64,000 bases of DNA, taken from positions 186,001 through 250,000 of the forward strand of contig OZ248455.1 of assembly GCA_965234335.1 (NCBI GenBank), given 5' to 3'. Positions 51,699 to 61,836 of this stretch are shown piece after piece. How positions within the stretch are numbered: position 1 is the first letter of the stretch; the number at the start of each line of letters is the position of its first letter. A program made the translations under genes and the position numbers. The stretch is from Leadbetterella lacustris (lineage in GTDB: Bacteria; Bacteroidota; Bacteroidia; Cytophagales; Spirosomataceae). The notes under the pieces were generated by a model, which was not told the DNA's origin, searched no databases, and saw only the letters and a program-made list of their open reading frames with translations.

Positions 51699-54600
51699 AA
51701 CAACTTTTTACAGTCCTCTATATATGCTTTTCTTTCTTGGTTCATGGTCAAACTTTTGAAGTTGGCACTAATAAATATACCTTCAATGGGAATGTTAGTT
51801 CTATTATAAAAGATAATTCAGGTAACACTTACGTTGGCGGATTATTTACAACTGTCGGGCTTTGGTCAGGAGGTTTTGCCAAATTGAACACGACCACTGG
51901 ACAAAACGACAACAGTTTTGTTAAAGTAGGCGGGACAGTTTATACCGTTGTCCCGATTCCGAGCGGTGGTTGGTACATTGGTGGGGACTTTACGACTGTT
52001 AATGGTATCGTGCGGAATCGTTTAGCACGTATCAACGCTGATGGTACTTTACATGCCTTTGACCCAAATATGAGTAGTACTGTTCTTGCACTTGCCTTGG
52101 ATGGTAGTGGTAATCTGTATGTAGGTGGGGATTTTGCAACTGTTGGCGGCAGTTCCTCCCGCAATTATTTATGTAAATTTGATAATACGGGTACTTTGAC
52201 AAGTTTTAACCCGAGTATGAGTGGTAGAGTTAGTTCACTTGCCTTGGATGGTAGTGGTAATTTGTATGTAGGTGGGTCATTTACAACTGTTGGAGGCAGT
52301 ACTACCCGCAATTATTTATGTAAATTTGATAATACGGGTACTTTGACAAGTTTTAACCCGAGTATGAGTGGTAGTGTTCTTGCACTTGCCTTGGATGTTA
52401 GTGGTAATCTGTATGCAGGTGGGACATTTAGAACTGTTGGAGGCAGTACTGCCCGCAATCGTTTATGTAAATTTGATAATACAGGTGCTTTGACCAGTTT
52501 TAACCCGAATATGGATAATACTGTTTCTTCACTTGCCTTAGATGGCAGTGGGAATCTGTATGTAGGTGGGGGTTTTATAACTGTTGGTATTATCACCCGC
52601 AATCGTTTATGTAAATTTGATAATATAGGTGTTTTGACAAGTTTTGACCCGAATATGAGTAGTGTTGTTTCAGAACTTGCCTTGGATGGCAGTGGTAATC
52701 TGTATGCGGGAGGGTTATTTAAAACTGTTGGTAGTACCACCCGCAATCATTTATGTAAATTTGATAATACAGGTGCTTTGACAAGTTTTGACCCGAATAT
52801 GAGTAGTAATGTTTCTGCACTTGCCTTAGATGACAGTGGTAACCTGTATGCAGGTGGGGCATTTACATTTGTTGGTGGAGGTACCACCCGCAATCGTTTA
52901 TGTAAATTTGATAATACAGGTGCTTTGACAAGTTTTGACCCGAATATGAGTAATGATATTTCAGCACTTGCCGTAGATGGCAGTGGTAATCTTTATGCGG
53001 GAGGGTGGTTTACAAAGGTTGGTAGTATCACCCGCAATCGTTTATGTAAATTTGATAATACAGGTACTTTGACAAGTTTTGACCCGAATATGAGTAGTAA
53101 TGTTTCTGCACTTGCCTTAGATGGCAGTGGTAATCTTTATGCAGGAGGGCAATTTACAACTGTTGGCGGCAGTACCATTCGCAATCGTTTATGTAAATTT
53201 GACAATACAGGTTCTTTGACAAGTTTTGACCCGAATATAAATAATTCTGTTGTTTTTGCACTTGCCTTAGATGGCAGTGGTAATCTTTATGTAGGTGGGG
53301 GATTTACAACTGTTGGCGGCAGTACTACCCGCAATCGTTTATGTAAATTTGATAATACAGGTGCTTTGACAAGTTTTGACCCGAATATGAATAATGCTGT
53401 TAATACACTTGCCTTAGATGGCGGTGGTAATCTGTATGCAGGTGGGAGTTTTACAATTGTTGGCGGCAGTACTACCCGCAATCGTTTATGTAAATTTGAT
53501 AATACAGGTGCTTTGACAAGTTTTGACCCGAATATAAATAATTCTGTTGTTATTGCACTTGCCTTAGATGGCAGTGGTAATCTTTATGTAGGTGGGAGTT
53601 TTACAACTGTTGGCGGCAGTACTACCCGCAATCGTTTATGTAAATTTGATAATACAGGTGCTTTAACAAGTTTTGACCCGAATATGATTAATACTGTTAA
53701 TTCACTTGCCTTGGATGGTAGTGGTAATCTGTATGCAGGAGGGGTTTCAGGTTACTTCTCCATTTTTACAGTACCATCTCCGCCCACCATATCTAGTTTC
53801 TCGCCAACGAGTGGCATTATTGGAACAACAGTGACGATTACGGGAACTAATTTTAACACCACGGCCGAACAAAACATCGTGTTTTTTGGGGCTACCAAAG
53901 CCACGGTGACTGCTGCAAGCACTACAAGCCTAAAGGTGACTGTTCCAGTAGGGGCAACTTACGAGCCTATTTCGGTCTTAAATTTAGGTACAACTTTCAT
54001 GGCCAATAGTGCTACTCCCTTTCGAGTAACTTTCGCAGGAGGAGCAATTTCTGCCACGAGTTTTAAACCAGAAGTGCGTTTTAATACGGGAAATACATCT
54101 TTTAATTCTAGTATTGGCGATTTGGATGGGGATGGCAAACCCGATTTGGTAGTTCCAAACTATAGTGGTAACACTATTTCTGTTTTTCGTAATATCTCTT
54201 CGAGCGGTAGCATTTCCAGCAGTTCTTTTGAGAGTAAGGTTGAATTTACCACGGGGAATTATCCCAGTGACGTAGGTATTGGTGATTTGGACGGTGACGG
54301 TAAACCCGATTTGGTGGTCACAAGCTATTTTTCCTCAGATAGTGGTTCTTCTATTTCTGTTCTTCGCAATACCGCTTCAAGTGGTAGTATAAACAGCAGT
54401 TCTTTTGCAAGTAAGGTAGACTTTGTAACGGAAGCAGAATCAATCGGTGTAAGCATTGGTGATTTGGATGGTGATGGCAAACCCGAATTGGCGGTTGCAA
54501 ACTATGGCGGTGGTGTTGGTAACACTATTTCTATTTTTCATAATACATCTTCGAGTGGTAGTATAAATAGTAGTTCTTTTGCAAGTAAGGTGGACTTTAC

Positions 54601-57600
54601 CGTGGGTTATTCTCCTTATAACGTAAGTATTGGTGATTTGGACGGGGATGGTAAACCAGATTTAATAGTGGCTAATACTAATGCTGATAATATTTCTGTA
54701 TTGCGTAATACTGCTTCGAGGGGTAGTATAAATAGCCGTTCTTTTGATGCCAAGGTTGACTTTACTACGGGTAGTAGTTCTTCTCCATATCCTTATGGTT
54801 TGACTATTGGTGATTTAGATGGTGATGAGAAACCTGATTTGGTAGTGGCTAACTTCGCAGACGGAAATATTTCTGTACTTCGTAATACCGCTTCGAGTGG
54901 TAGTATTACTAGCAGTTCTTTCGCGAGTCGGGTTAACTTCGTCGTGGGCTTTACTAATCCTTATTCCGTAAGTATTGGTGATTTGGACGGGGATGGCAAA
55001 CCCGATTTGGTAGTTCCAAGCTTTGGTTTTCTTCATATGTTTCGTAATACCGCTTCGACTGGTAGTATTACCAATAGTTCTTTTGCGAGCAGGCTTGATA
55101 TTCCCACATCTGCATACCCCGCTAGTATAAAAATCGGTGATTTGGACGGGGATGGTAAGCCTGATTTGGTGGCCTCTGACTTAAGTGGTAGTGGAGATAT
55201 ATTTGTTATTCATAATTACCAAACTCCATCAACTGCTCCTCCAACTATCACCCCTCCTGCAAGCCTTTCGGTTTGCTCGCCATCAACCCTAACGTTGACC
55301 GCAAGTGGTTGTGCAGGTACAGTTACATGGTCGCAAGGTGCGGCTACAGGCACAAGTTTGACACTTTCGGCGGTTGGTACGTATTCAATTACTGCTACTT
55401 GTACGGTCGCCGGCGTTACGTCTGCGGCAAGTACTGCCGTTACTGGTTTGGAAATAAAAGCAAAGCCCAATGCTCCAACAATCACCCCTCCAACTAGTCT
55501 TTCGGTTTTTACGCCATCAACCTTAACGCTTACTGCAAGTGGCTGTGCAGGTACAGTTACTTGGTCGCAAGGTGCAGCTACAGGCACAAGTTTGACTCTT
55601 TCAACACTTGGTACTTATTCAATAACAGCTACTTGTACAGTCAATGGCTGTATATCTGACGCAAGTACGGCTGTTACTGGCCTTGAAATAATAGTACCAT
55701 CTCCGCCCACCATCTCCAGTTTCTCGCCAACGAGTGGCATTATTGGAACAACAGTGACGATTACAGGCACTAATTTTAACGCTACGGCCAATCAAAACAT
55801 TGTGTTTTTTGGGGCTACAAAAGCTACGGTGACTGCTGCAAGCACCACAAGCCTAACGGTGACTGTTCCGACTGGGGCAACTTACCAAGCTATTTCGGTC
55901 TTAAATTTAGGCACAACTTTGATGGCAAATAGTGCCACTCCCTTTCGAGTAACTTTCGCAGGAGGAGCAATTTCTGCCACTAGTTTTGCTCCAAACGTGA
56001 CTTTTAACAATGGAGATGCATCTTTCTCTACTAGCATTGGCGATTTGGATGGGGATGGCAAACCCGATTTGGTAGTTACAAACTTTTTTGGTAGTAACAA
56101 TATTTCTGTTTTTCGTAATATCTCTTCGAGTGGTAGTATTTCCAGCAGTTCTTTTGAGAGCAAGGTTAACTTTACCACGGGTTATTATCCCATTGACGTA
56201 AGCATTGGTGATTTGGACGGTGACGGTAAACCCGATTTGGTGGTCGCAAACTATGATATTGGATCTAGTGGTAATAGTAGTATTTCTATTCTTCGTAATA
56301 CCGCTTCAAGTGGTATTATAAATAGCAGTTCTTTTGCAAGTAAGGTAGACTTAATAACGACATCAATTCCTGCCGGTACAGCCATTGGTGATTTGGATGG
56401 TGATGGCAAACCCGATTTGGCGGTTGCAAACTATGGTGGTACCACTATTTCTATCTTTCATAATACTTCTTCGAGTGGTAGTATAACCAGTAGTTCTTTT
56501 GCAAGTAAGGTGGACTTTACCGTGGGTAATGCTCCTTTTGGCTTAAGTATTGGTGATTTGGACGGGGATGGTAAACCAGACTTGGTAGTTTCTAATAGTG
56601 CTGCTGATAATATTTCTGTATTGCGTAATACTGCTTCGAGTGGTAGTATAAATAGCAGTTCTTTTGCAAGTAAGGTGGACTTTACTACGGGTAGTAGTTC
56701 TTTCTCTAACCCTTATTTTATGACTATTGGTGATTTAGACGGGGATAATAAACCTGATTTGGTAGTGGCTAACTTCCAAGATTTTAATTTTTCTGTGTTT
56801 CGTAATACCGCTTCGAGTGGTAGTATTACTAGCAGTTCTTTCGCGAGTCGGGTTAACTTCGACGTGGGCAGTAGTATTTATGGCGTAAGTATTGGTGATT
56901 TGGACGGGGATGGCAAACCCGATTTGGTAGCTCCATCCTTGGGTGGTTATTTTTCTGTGTTTCGTAATACCGCTTCGAGTGGTAGTATTACCAATAGCTC
57001 TTTTGCTAATAGGGTTGATATTACCAGATCTGCCCAAAGTGCTGACATAAAAATCGGTGATTTGGACGGGGATGGTAAGCCTGATTTGGTGGCCGGTGAC
57101 CAAGCTGGTTTTTCTATAGCTGTTATACGTAATGGCCAAACTCCATCAACTGCTCCTCCAACTATCACCCCTCCTGCAAGCCTTTCGGTTTGCTCGCCAT
57201 CAACCTTAACGTTGACCGCAAGCGGTTGTGCAGGTACAGTTACATGGTCGCAAGGAGCTGCTACAGGCACAAGCTTGACACTTTCAGCGGTTGGTACTTA
57301 TTCAATTACTGCCACTTGTACTGTCGCTGGCAGTACGTCAGTTGCAAGTACTGCTGTTACTGGCCTTGAAATTAAAGCACCTGTTTCTGTAACTGCTGCT
57401 TCACAAACAAATATTTCTTGTAACGGGGGTTCAAATGGTGCAGCTTCTATCAATACACCTACTGGTGGAGCTGGTGGTTATACGTACTCATGGTCTCCAT
57501 CTGGTGGAACAGCTACTACAGCCACCGGATTAAGTGCAGGAACATATACTGTAACGGTAACCGGTGCAAATTCTTGTACGGCTACCCAAAGATTTACAAT

Positions 57601-59881
57601 TACCCAACCAACAGCAATCAGTACGTCAACTGTTGCACAAACAAATGTGTCTTGTAATGGAGGATCTAATGGTTCAGCTTCTGTTACTCCTTCTGGCGGT
57701 GCAGGTGGCTATACTTACTTATGGTCTCCATCTGGAGGTACAGCTGCTACTGCAAGCGGATTAAGTGCAGGGACATATACCGTAACGGTGACCGATGCAA
57801 ACGCATGTACGGCTACCCAAAGTTTTACAATTACGCAACCAACAGCAATCACTGTAACTGCTGCTTCACAAACAAATATTGCGTGTTTTGGAGGCTCAAG
57901 CGGAGCCGCAACTATAAATACGCCAACAGGCGGAACAGCTGGATATGCTTACTCATGGTCTCCATCTGGTGGAACAGCTACTACAGCTACCGGATTAAGT
58001 GCAGGAACATATACTGTAACTGTAACCGATGCAAACGCATGTACGGCTACCCAAAGTTTTACAATTACGCAACTAACCGCAATCAGTACGTCAACTGCTG
58101 CACAAACAAATGTGTCTTGTAATGGTGGATCTAACGGTTCAGCTACAGTAACTCCTTCTGGCGGTACTGGTGGATATACTTATTCTTGGTCGCCTTCAGG
58201 TGGAACGGCTGCTACAGCGACTGGTCTTTCAGCAGGAACATATACTGTAACTGTAACCGATGCAAACGCATGTACAGCAACTCGAAACTATACAATTACC
58301 CAACCACCTATTGTAACTGCTCCAATTATCACCTCTCCAGTAAGTCTTGTAGTTTGTTCGCCTTCAACCTTAACATTGATTGCAAGTGGTTGTGCAGGAA
58401 CTGTCACTTGGTCAAATGCTGCAATAGGCTCAAGTTTAACACTTTCAACGGTAGGTAATTATTCAATTTCGGCTACTTGTACTGTCAACGGCTGTATATC
58501 TGACCCAAGTACGGCTGTTACTGGTCTTGAAATTAAAGCAAAACCAAGTGCTCCAACCGTAACTGCACCGACAGCAAAAGTTGTTTGTTTTCCAAGCACT
58601 TTAACTTTAACAGCTTCGGGTTGTGCAGGAACTGTCACTTGGTCAAATGCTGCAATAGGCTCAAGTTTAACACTTTCAACGGTAGGTAATTATTCAATTT
58701 CGGCTACTTGTACTGTCAACGGCTGTATATCTGACCCAAGTACGGCTGTTACTGGCTTGGAAATCAAGGCTCAGCCAATCATTAGTTCAAGTAATACAGG
58801 GCCATATTCGATTGGGCAAACAATTAGCTTGACTGGAACGGGTATCGGAACCTATAACTGGACTGGCCCTAATAACTTCAGAAGTACTTTGAGCAATCCG
58901 ACTATCAACAATGCACTTTCGGTAAATGCTGGTGTTTATACACTTTCGGTGTCAGGTTTAAATAGTTGTATTGCTACTTCTACCACGAATGTTGTCGTTA
59001 ATGAAATTGGCCCTTGCGACCCTACTCGCATTGTCGAATTTATTTACGTAAAAGCGGGAAATCCGTATCAGCCACTTTTCCAGCTAACAGATGGCATGGT
59101 TATCAACCAAATAAGAGACCAAGTATCCATATTGGTAAATCCAGTGTGTTCATCTGTGACCATTGAAAGTATGGAAATGAATATTCAAGGGCCAGAACTC
59201 AATTGGAATGTTCTCAAAAATGTTACTCCAAATGCACTCTTTGATAATATTGGACTTGATTTTTATGGTAGAAACTTCAATCCTGGGAATTATACTTTGA
59301 CTGTCACTGGATATGCACGAGATAACAAAGGTGGCGGTATTACTTATGGTCCGAAAATCATTAGATTTACTGTTGTTGGCAATTTGGCAACAATTAATGC
59401 TCCTACGCTTTCAAAATTATCGATTTGTGCTGGAAGTTCGGTAGATGTAACTTTTGGTACCACAGGGACATTCAATGGAGTCAATCAGTTTCAAGTTGAA
59501 CTTTCTGATTCTTCGGGTAGTTTTGAAAAACCTTTGTTAATAGGAACAACCAATGTTACTGGCACGACTACTTGTTTGATTCCACAAAATACACTCGGCG
59601 GGTCAAAGTATCTTATCAGAGTAATATCATCGAATCAAGTAGTAGTCAGTAATCCTGTCATAAGTCAAGTGACTGTTAATCCACTTAATTATAGTTTGGT
59701 GAGTCCAACAAATAATTTGACGGGTACAAGTACCAAAAAGGCAATAGAGTCAATAAATGCAAGTAATAAAATCACGTCTCCAGCCAATGTAGTTTATGAA
59801 GCTGGAAAAAGTGTTTTACTTACACCAGGATTTGAATCAGGTGCTGTATTTAGGGCTGAGGTCAAAAGTTGTGATAATTAA
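51695..59881 (+). CDS. giant multi-repeat surface protein (propeller, IPT/TIG, FG-GAP, Ig-like, SprB)
   Basis: 2728 residues. Signal peptide MKQLFTVLYICFSFLVHGQ. Order: about 13 propeller-like repeats of about 49 residues to about 690 (LALDGSGNLYVGGSFTTVGG); IPT/TIG (690-775); FG-GAP/VCBS repeats with IGDLDGDGKPDLVV (785-1170); Ig-like (1180-1330); second IPT/TIG and FG-GAP block (1335-1815), a copy of the first; Ig-like; four SprB repeats (about 1895-2205, SGGTATTATGLSAGTYTVTV); more Ig-like; a C-terminus ITSPANVVYEAGKSVLLTPG resembling the 3-coathanger stack. It should be exported and act in adhesion, gliding or binding of polymers. DLDGDGKPD loops can bind calcium. It is coupled to the short gene before it. 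Confidence 0.88.
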   Translation: MKQLFTVLYICFSFLVHGQTFEVGTNKYTFNGNVSSIIKDNSGNTYVGGLFTTVGLWSGGFAKLNTTTGQNDNSFVKVGGTVYTVVPIPSGGWYIGGDFTTVNGIVRNRLARINADGTLHAFDPNMSSTVLALALDGSGNLYVGGDFATVGGSSSRNYLCKFDNTGTLTSFNPSMSGRVSSLALDGSGNLYVGGSFTTVGGSTTRNYLCKFDNTGTLTSFNPSMSGSVLALALDVSGNLYAGGTFRTVGGSTARNRLCKFDNTGALTSFNPNMDNTVSSLALDGSGNLYVGGGFITVGIITRNRLCKFDNIGVLTSFDPNMSSVVSELALDGSGNLYAGGLFKTVGSTTRNHLCKFDNTGALTSFDPNMSSNVSALALDDSGNLYAGGAFTFVGGGTTRNRLCKFDNTGALTSFDPNMSNDISALAVDGSGNLYAGGWFTKVGSITRNRLCKFDNTGTLTSFDPNMSSNVSALALDGSGNLYAGGQFTTVGGSTIRNRLCKFDNTGSLTSFDPNINNSVVFALALDGSGNLYVGGGFTTVGGSTTRNRLCKFDNTGALTSFDPNMNNAVNTLALDGGGNLYAGGSFTIVGGSTTRNRLCKFDNTGALTSFDPNINNSVVIALALDGSGNLYVGGSFTTVGGSTTRNRLCKFDNTGALTSFDPNMINTVNSLALDGSGNLYAGGVSGYFSIFTVPSPPTISSFSPTSGIIGTTVTITGTNFNTTAEQNIVFFGATKATVTAASTTSLKVTVPVGATYEPISVLNLGTTFMANSATPFRVTFAGGAISATSFKPEVRFNTGNTSFNSSIGDLDGDGKPDLVVPNYSGNTISVFRNISSSGSISSSSFESKVEFTTGNYPSDVGIGDLDGDGKPDLVVTSYFSSDSGSSISVLRNTASSGSINSSSFASKVDFVTEAESIGVSIGDLDGDGKPELAVANYGGGVGNTISIFHNTSSSGSINSSSFASKVDFTVGYSPYNVSIGDLDGDGKPDLIVANTNADNISVLRNTASRGSINSRSFDAKVDFTTGSSSSPYPYGLTIGDLDGDEKPDLVVANFADGNISVLRNTASSGSITSSSFASRVNFVVGFTNPYSVSIGDLDGDGKPDLVVPSFGFLHMFRNTASTGSITNSSFASRLDIPTSAYPASIKIGDLDGDGKPDLVASDLSGSGDIFVIHNYQTPSTAPPTITPPASLSVCSPSTLTLTASGCAGTVTWSQGAATGTSLTLSAVGTYSITATCTVAGVTSAASTAVTGLEIKAKPNAPTITPPTSLSVFTPSTLTLTASGCAGTVTWSQGAATGTSLTLSTLGTYSITATCTVNGCISDASTAVTGLEIIVPSPPTISSFSPTSGIIGTTVTITGTNFNATANQNIVFFGATKATVTAASTTSLTVTVPTGATYQAISVLNLGTTLMANSATPFRVTFAGGAISATSFAPNVTFNNGDASFSTSIGDLDGDGKPDLVVTNFFGSNNISVFRNISSSGSISSSSFESKVNFTTGYYPIDVSIGDLDGDGKPDLVVANYDIGSSGNSSISILRNTASSGIINSSSFASKVDLITTSIPAGTAIGDLDGDGKPDLAVANYGGTTISIFHNTSSSGSITSSSFASKVDFTVGNAPFGLSIGDLDGDGKPDLVVSNSAADNISVLRNTASSGSINSSSFASKVDFTTGSSSFSNPYFMTIGDLDGDNKPDLVVANFQDFNFSVFRNTASSGSITSSSFASRVNFDVGSSIYGVSIGDLDGDGKPDLVAPSLGGYFSVFRNTASSGSITNSSFANRVDITRSAQSADIKIGDLDGDGKPDLVAGDQAGFSIAVIRNGQTPSTAPPTITPPASLSVCSPSTLTLTASGCAGTVTWSQGAATGTSLTLSAVGTYSITATCTVAGSTSVASTAVTGLEIKAPVSVTAASQTNISCNGGSNGAASINTPTGGAGGYTYSWSPSGGTATTATGLSAGTYTVTVTGANSCTATQRFTITQPTAISTSTVAQTNVSCNGGSNGSASVTPSGGAGGYTYLWSPSGGTAATASGLSAGTYTVTVTDANACTATQSFTITQPTAITVTAASQTNIACFGGSSGAATINTPTGGTAGYAYSWSPSGGTATTATGLSAGTYTVTVTDANACTATQSFTITQLTAISTSTAAQTNVSCNGGSNGSATVTPSGGTGGYTYSWSPSGGTAATATGLSAGTYTVTVTDANACTATRNYTITQPPIVTAPIITSPVSLVVCSPSTLTLIASGCAGTVTWSNAAIGSSLTLSTVGNYSISATCTVNGCISDPSTAVTGLEIKAKPSAPTVTAPTAKVVCFPSTLTLTASGCAGTVTWSNAAIGSSLTLSTVGNYSISATCTVNGCISDPSTAVTGLEIKAQPIISSSNTGPYSIGQTISLTGTGIGTYNWTGPNNFRSTLSNPTINNALSVNAGVYTLSVSGLNSCIATSTTNVVVNEIGPCDPTRIVEFIYVKAGNPYQPLFQLTDGMVINQIRDQVSILVNPVCSSVTIESMEMNIQGPELNWNVLKNVTPNALFDNIGLDFYGRNFNPGNYTLTVTGYARDNKGGGITYGPKIIRFTVVGNLATINAPTLSKLSICAGSSVDVTFGTTGTFNGVNQFQVELSDSSGSFEKPLLIGTTNVTGTTTCLIPQNTLGGSKYLIRVISSNQVVVSNPVISQVTVNPLNYSLVSPTNNLTGTSTKKAIESINASNKITSPANVVYEAGKSVLLTPGFESGAVFRAEVKSCDN
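52080..53740 (+). repeat. tandem 147-bp coding repeats (propeller units)
   Basis: Eleven complete units and one partial unit follow one another. Constant words include cttgcctTaGATGGcAGTGG, ggtgggNNatttacaactgt and ccgcaatcgtttatgtaaat. Adjacent units are very similar, so recent unequal exchange is likely. Confidence 0.9.
53770..57370 (+). repeat. duplicated module: IPT/TIG + FG-GAP + Ig-like, two copies
   Basis: 53770-55460 and 55695-57370 encode the same order of domains with long stretches of near-identical DNA, for example around tttggacggggatggtaaac and the caactgctcctccaactatc linker. The duplication is in the gene, not in flanking DNA. Confidence 0.85.
57380..58310 (+). repeat. four tandem SprB-type repeats
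   Basis: Each unit of about 76-80 residues begins with aaacaaatnt(t/c)(t/g)cttgtaa (QTNISCNGGSNG) and ends with tttacaattacncaacca (SFTITQPTAI). SprB repeats are known from the gliding adhesin of Flavobacterium. Confidence 0.85.
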
Positions 59882-59932
59882 TACTAAACTTTAGCTCAAG
59901 AAAATAGGTTCAAAGGTCATCATTCAAAATCA

Positions 59933-59964
59933 AGAGGGAGTCACTTTCAAAACAGACTCCCTCT
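59933..59964 (+). terminator. hairpin after the giant gene
   Basis: agagggagtc pairs perfectly with gactccctct around a 12-base loop. No T run follows, so it may protect the mRNA end rather than terminate. Confidence 0.5.
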
Positions 59965-60177
59965 AAATTGAGATTAAATTTGAATGATAAATAGGTCGAT
60001 ACACATTTTTGAGCTTCCGCTTCAAATTAAAGTAAATAATAGGATAATACTAATCAACAAATTTGCAATCAGATAAATATCTATCTGTAAGCTTATTATC
60101 ATTCTGTGGACTTTTCGACTATTGACCGTGGATTATTAAAGAACTAAACATCTGCTAAAAAAATACGAATAAATACG
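59965..60177. other. gap before orphan LytTR gene
   Basis: Nothing recognised; short and AT-rich. Confidence 0.35.
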
Positions 60178-60498
60178 ATGGATATTAGTGTAGAAAGGCG
60201 AAAAGTTAGGCTTATACAATTAACCGAATACCCAAGCATATTATATATCAAACACCTTGGTATTCAACCTTATAACGAAATTAAATTTGATTGCGGGAAA
60301 AAATTAATTGTTAGTTACAGCCTAAATTATTGGCAGACGGTCTTTCAAGATTTTTGCCGAATAAATAAAGGTATTTTAATAAATCCAGAAAAAATAATTA
60401 GTCGCAAGCGTGAAAAAATTATGTTAAGTGATCATTCGATTTTCACTTATTCAAGACGTAAGTACAAAGATTATGTCCAAAACTTAGTTGAAATCTGA
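60178..60498 (+). CDS. orphan LytTR DNA-binding domain protein
   Basis: 106 residues, all LytTR: SILYIKHLGIQPYNEIKFDC, FQDFCRINKGILINPEKIIS and ENKIMLSDHSIF-like KIMLSDHSIFTYSRRKYKDY. No receiver domain. The last residues, VQNLVEI, are encoded inside the left inverted repeat of the IS256 element, so the natural C-terminus was probably replaced on insertion. The core domain is complete and could still bind DNA. Location after the giant surface gene suggests a role with the LytTR system upstream, by inference. Confidence 0.75.
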   Translation: MDISVERRKVRLIQLTEYPSILYIKHLGIQPYNEIKFDCGKKLIVSYSLNYWQTVFQDFCRINKGILINPEKIISRKREKIMLSDHSIFTYSRRKYKDYVQNLVEI

Positions 60499-61826
60499 AA
60501 AGGAAAAGAGGTTCCAAATGTTTTATTAATTTTATGGTACGAAACATTAAAAAAATAAACAAAAAGAACCCCATGGATAAAGTTGCAAAAATCAATCGAG
60601 AAAATTTTAGTTGGCTATTTGAACAGCCAATAGATGTAAAAGTTAGTCTGCTCCAACAACATTTAAGTATTTGCCAAATGGTGGTAAACGAGATTTTGGA
60701 GCAAGAGGTTATTAGCTATTCCGGAGAGAAGTATAACCATGAGAAACCTCATAATGGTCGATACGCTCGGTAAGGGTTATAACCCTAGTTCGGTAAATAT
60801 TGGCGGCAAGCGTTTAAAAGTCGATGTTCCTCGTGTTTATGAACAGGAAAACAGCACATTTAGGCCATTAGAGTGTTTTCAAGAGTTAAAAAAGCTTGAT
60901 GATTCAGATGAGCGAATTATGGAAGGAGTCTTAAGGGGTCTTTCCACCAGAGATTATGCCGGAGTTATAGATTACCTTCAAGAAGGCTTTGGTTTAAGCA
61001 AATCTTCAGTAAGTCAGAAATTCATAAAAATGACTGAAGAAAGCCTTAAAGAATTTCAAAGTCGAGATCTTGCATACCATGATTTCATTGCCATGTTCAT
61101 AGACCGAAAATACATTTACGGACAACAAATGATTGTAGCACTGGGAGTTACAAAAGAAGGGCATAAGGTCGTTTTAGGAATTTTACAAACAAGCTCGGAG
61201 AATTCAGTAGCCATTGGGCAACTTTTAAAAGCGATAAAAGAACGAGGTTTGAAGTATCAAGAAGGCTTACTATTTATCATTGATGGAGCTAAAGGATTAA
61301 AAAAAGCGATACAGAATGAGTTCGGAAACAAGGCCGTAATTCAGAGATGTATTTGGCATAAAAGAGAAAATTTGATGAAATATTTAGCTAAAAACTTACA
61401 TGAGTGGTTCAAAAAAGAGTACCACAATGCATTAGACAAAAAAAGCTACAAAGAGGCAATGGAATCGATGAAAGAACTCATAAAACAGGTAAAAAAAGCT
61501 AATTTACAAGCAGCAAACTCTTTAGAAGAAGGACTTGAAGAAATCTTAATGCTGCATAAGCTAGAGGCCAACGAAGGCTTTTATTCAAGCTTCTCAACCA
61601 CAAACTGTATAGAAAGTGTAAATTCGCAAATCAAGAAATACACCGGTCGAGTAACCAATTGGTCAAACTCAGCTCAAAGGTACCGATGGATGGAGGCAGC
61701 AATGCTAAAAATAGAACCTAAATTACATAAAGTTAAAAACTACGGTAATTTGGAAAAATTAAAAGAAAAAATCATATCCAAAACATTGAAAAAGAATCTC
61801 TTAATTTCAACTAAGTTTTGGACATA
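60472..61826 (+). mobile_element. IS256-family insertion sequence
   Basis: 1355 bases between perfect 23-bp inverted repeats at 60472-60494 (starting TATGTCCAAAACTTAG) and 61804-61826 (ending TTTTGGACATA). The transposase inside is frameshifted. Bases outside the repeats (acaaagat on the left, ctcttctt on the right) do not match, so no 8-bp target duplication is seen; a deletion on one side is likely. Confidence 0.85.
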
Positions 61827-61836
61827 CTCTTCTTGA
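60573..61836 (+). pseudogene. IS256-family transposase with a frameshift
   Basis: The first part starts at the ATG at 60573 (MDKVAKINRENFSWLFEQPI) and runs to GEKYNHEKPHNGRYAR before a TAA at about 60771-60773. The second part resumes in the +1 frame with KGYNPSSVNIGGKRLKVDVP. Intact relatives read ...GRYRRWGSNPGS.., so about one extra base lies near 60766-60772. The rest is the Transposase_mut (DDE) domain: FIDRKYIYGQQMIVALGVTK, LLFIIDGAKGLKKAIQNEFG and VIQRCIWHKRENLMKYLA. The last codons run through the right inverted repeat. A programmed +1 shift is possible, but no slippery motif is visible. Confidence 0.8.

Noticed and set aside
52080..53740. Regular repeats resembling a CRISPR array
   Set aside because: Units are about 147 bp, all in one open frame, with no constant short repeat plus unique spacer pattern.
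52312..57270. Several long minus-strand frames (for example 52312-52746 and 55216-55587)
   Set aside because: They are shadows created by the repeated coding units of the giant gene.
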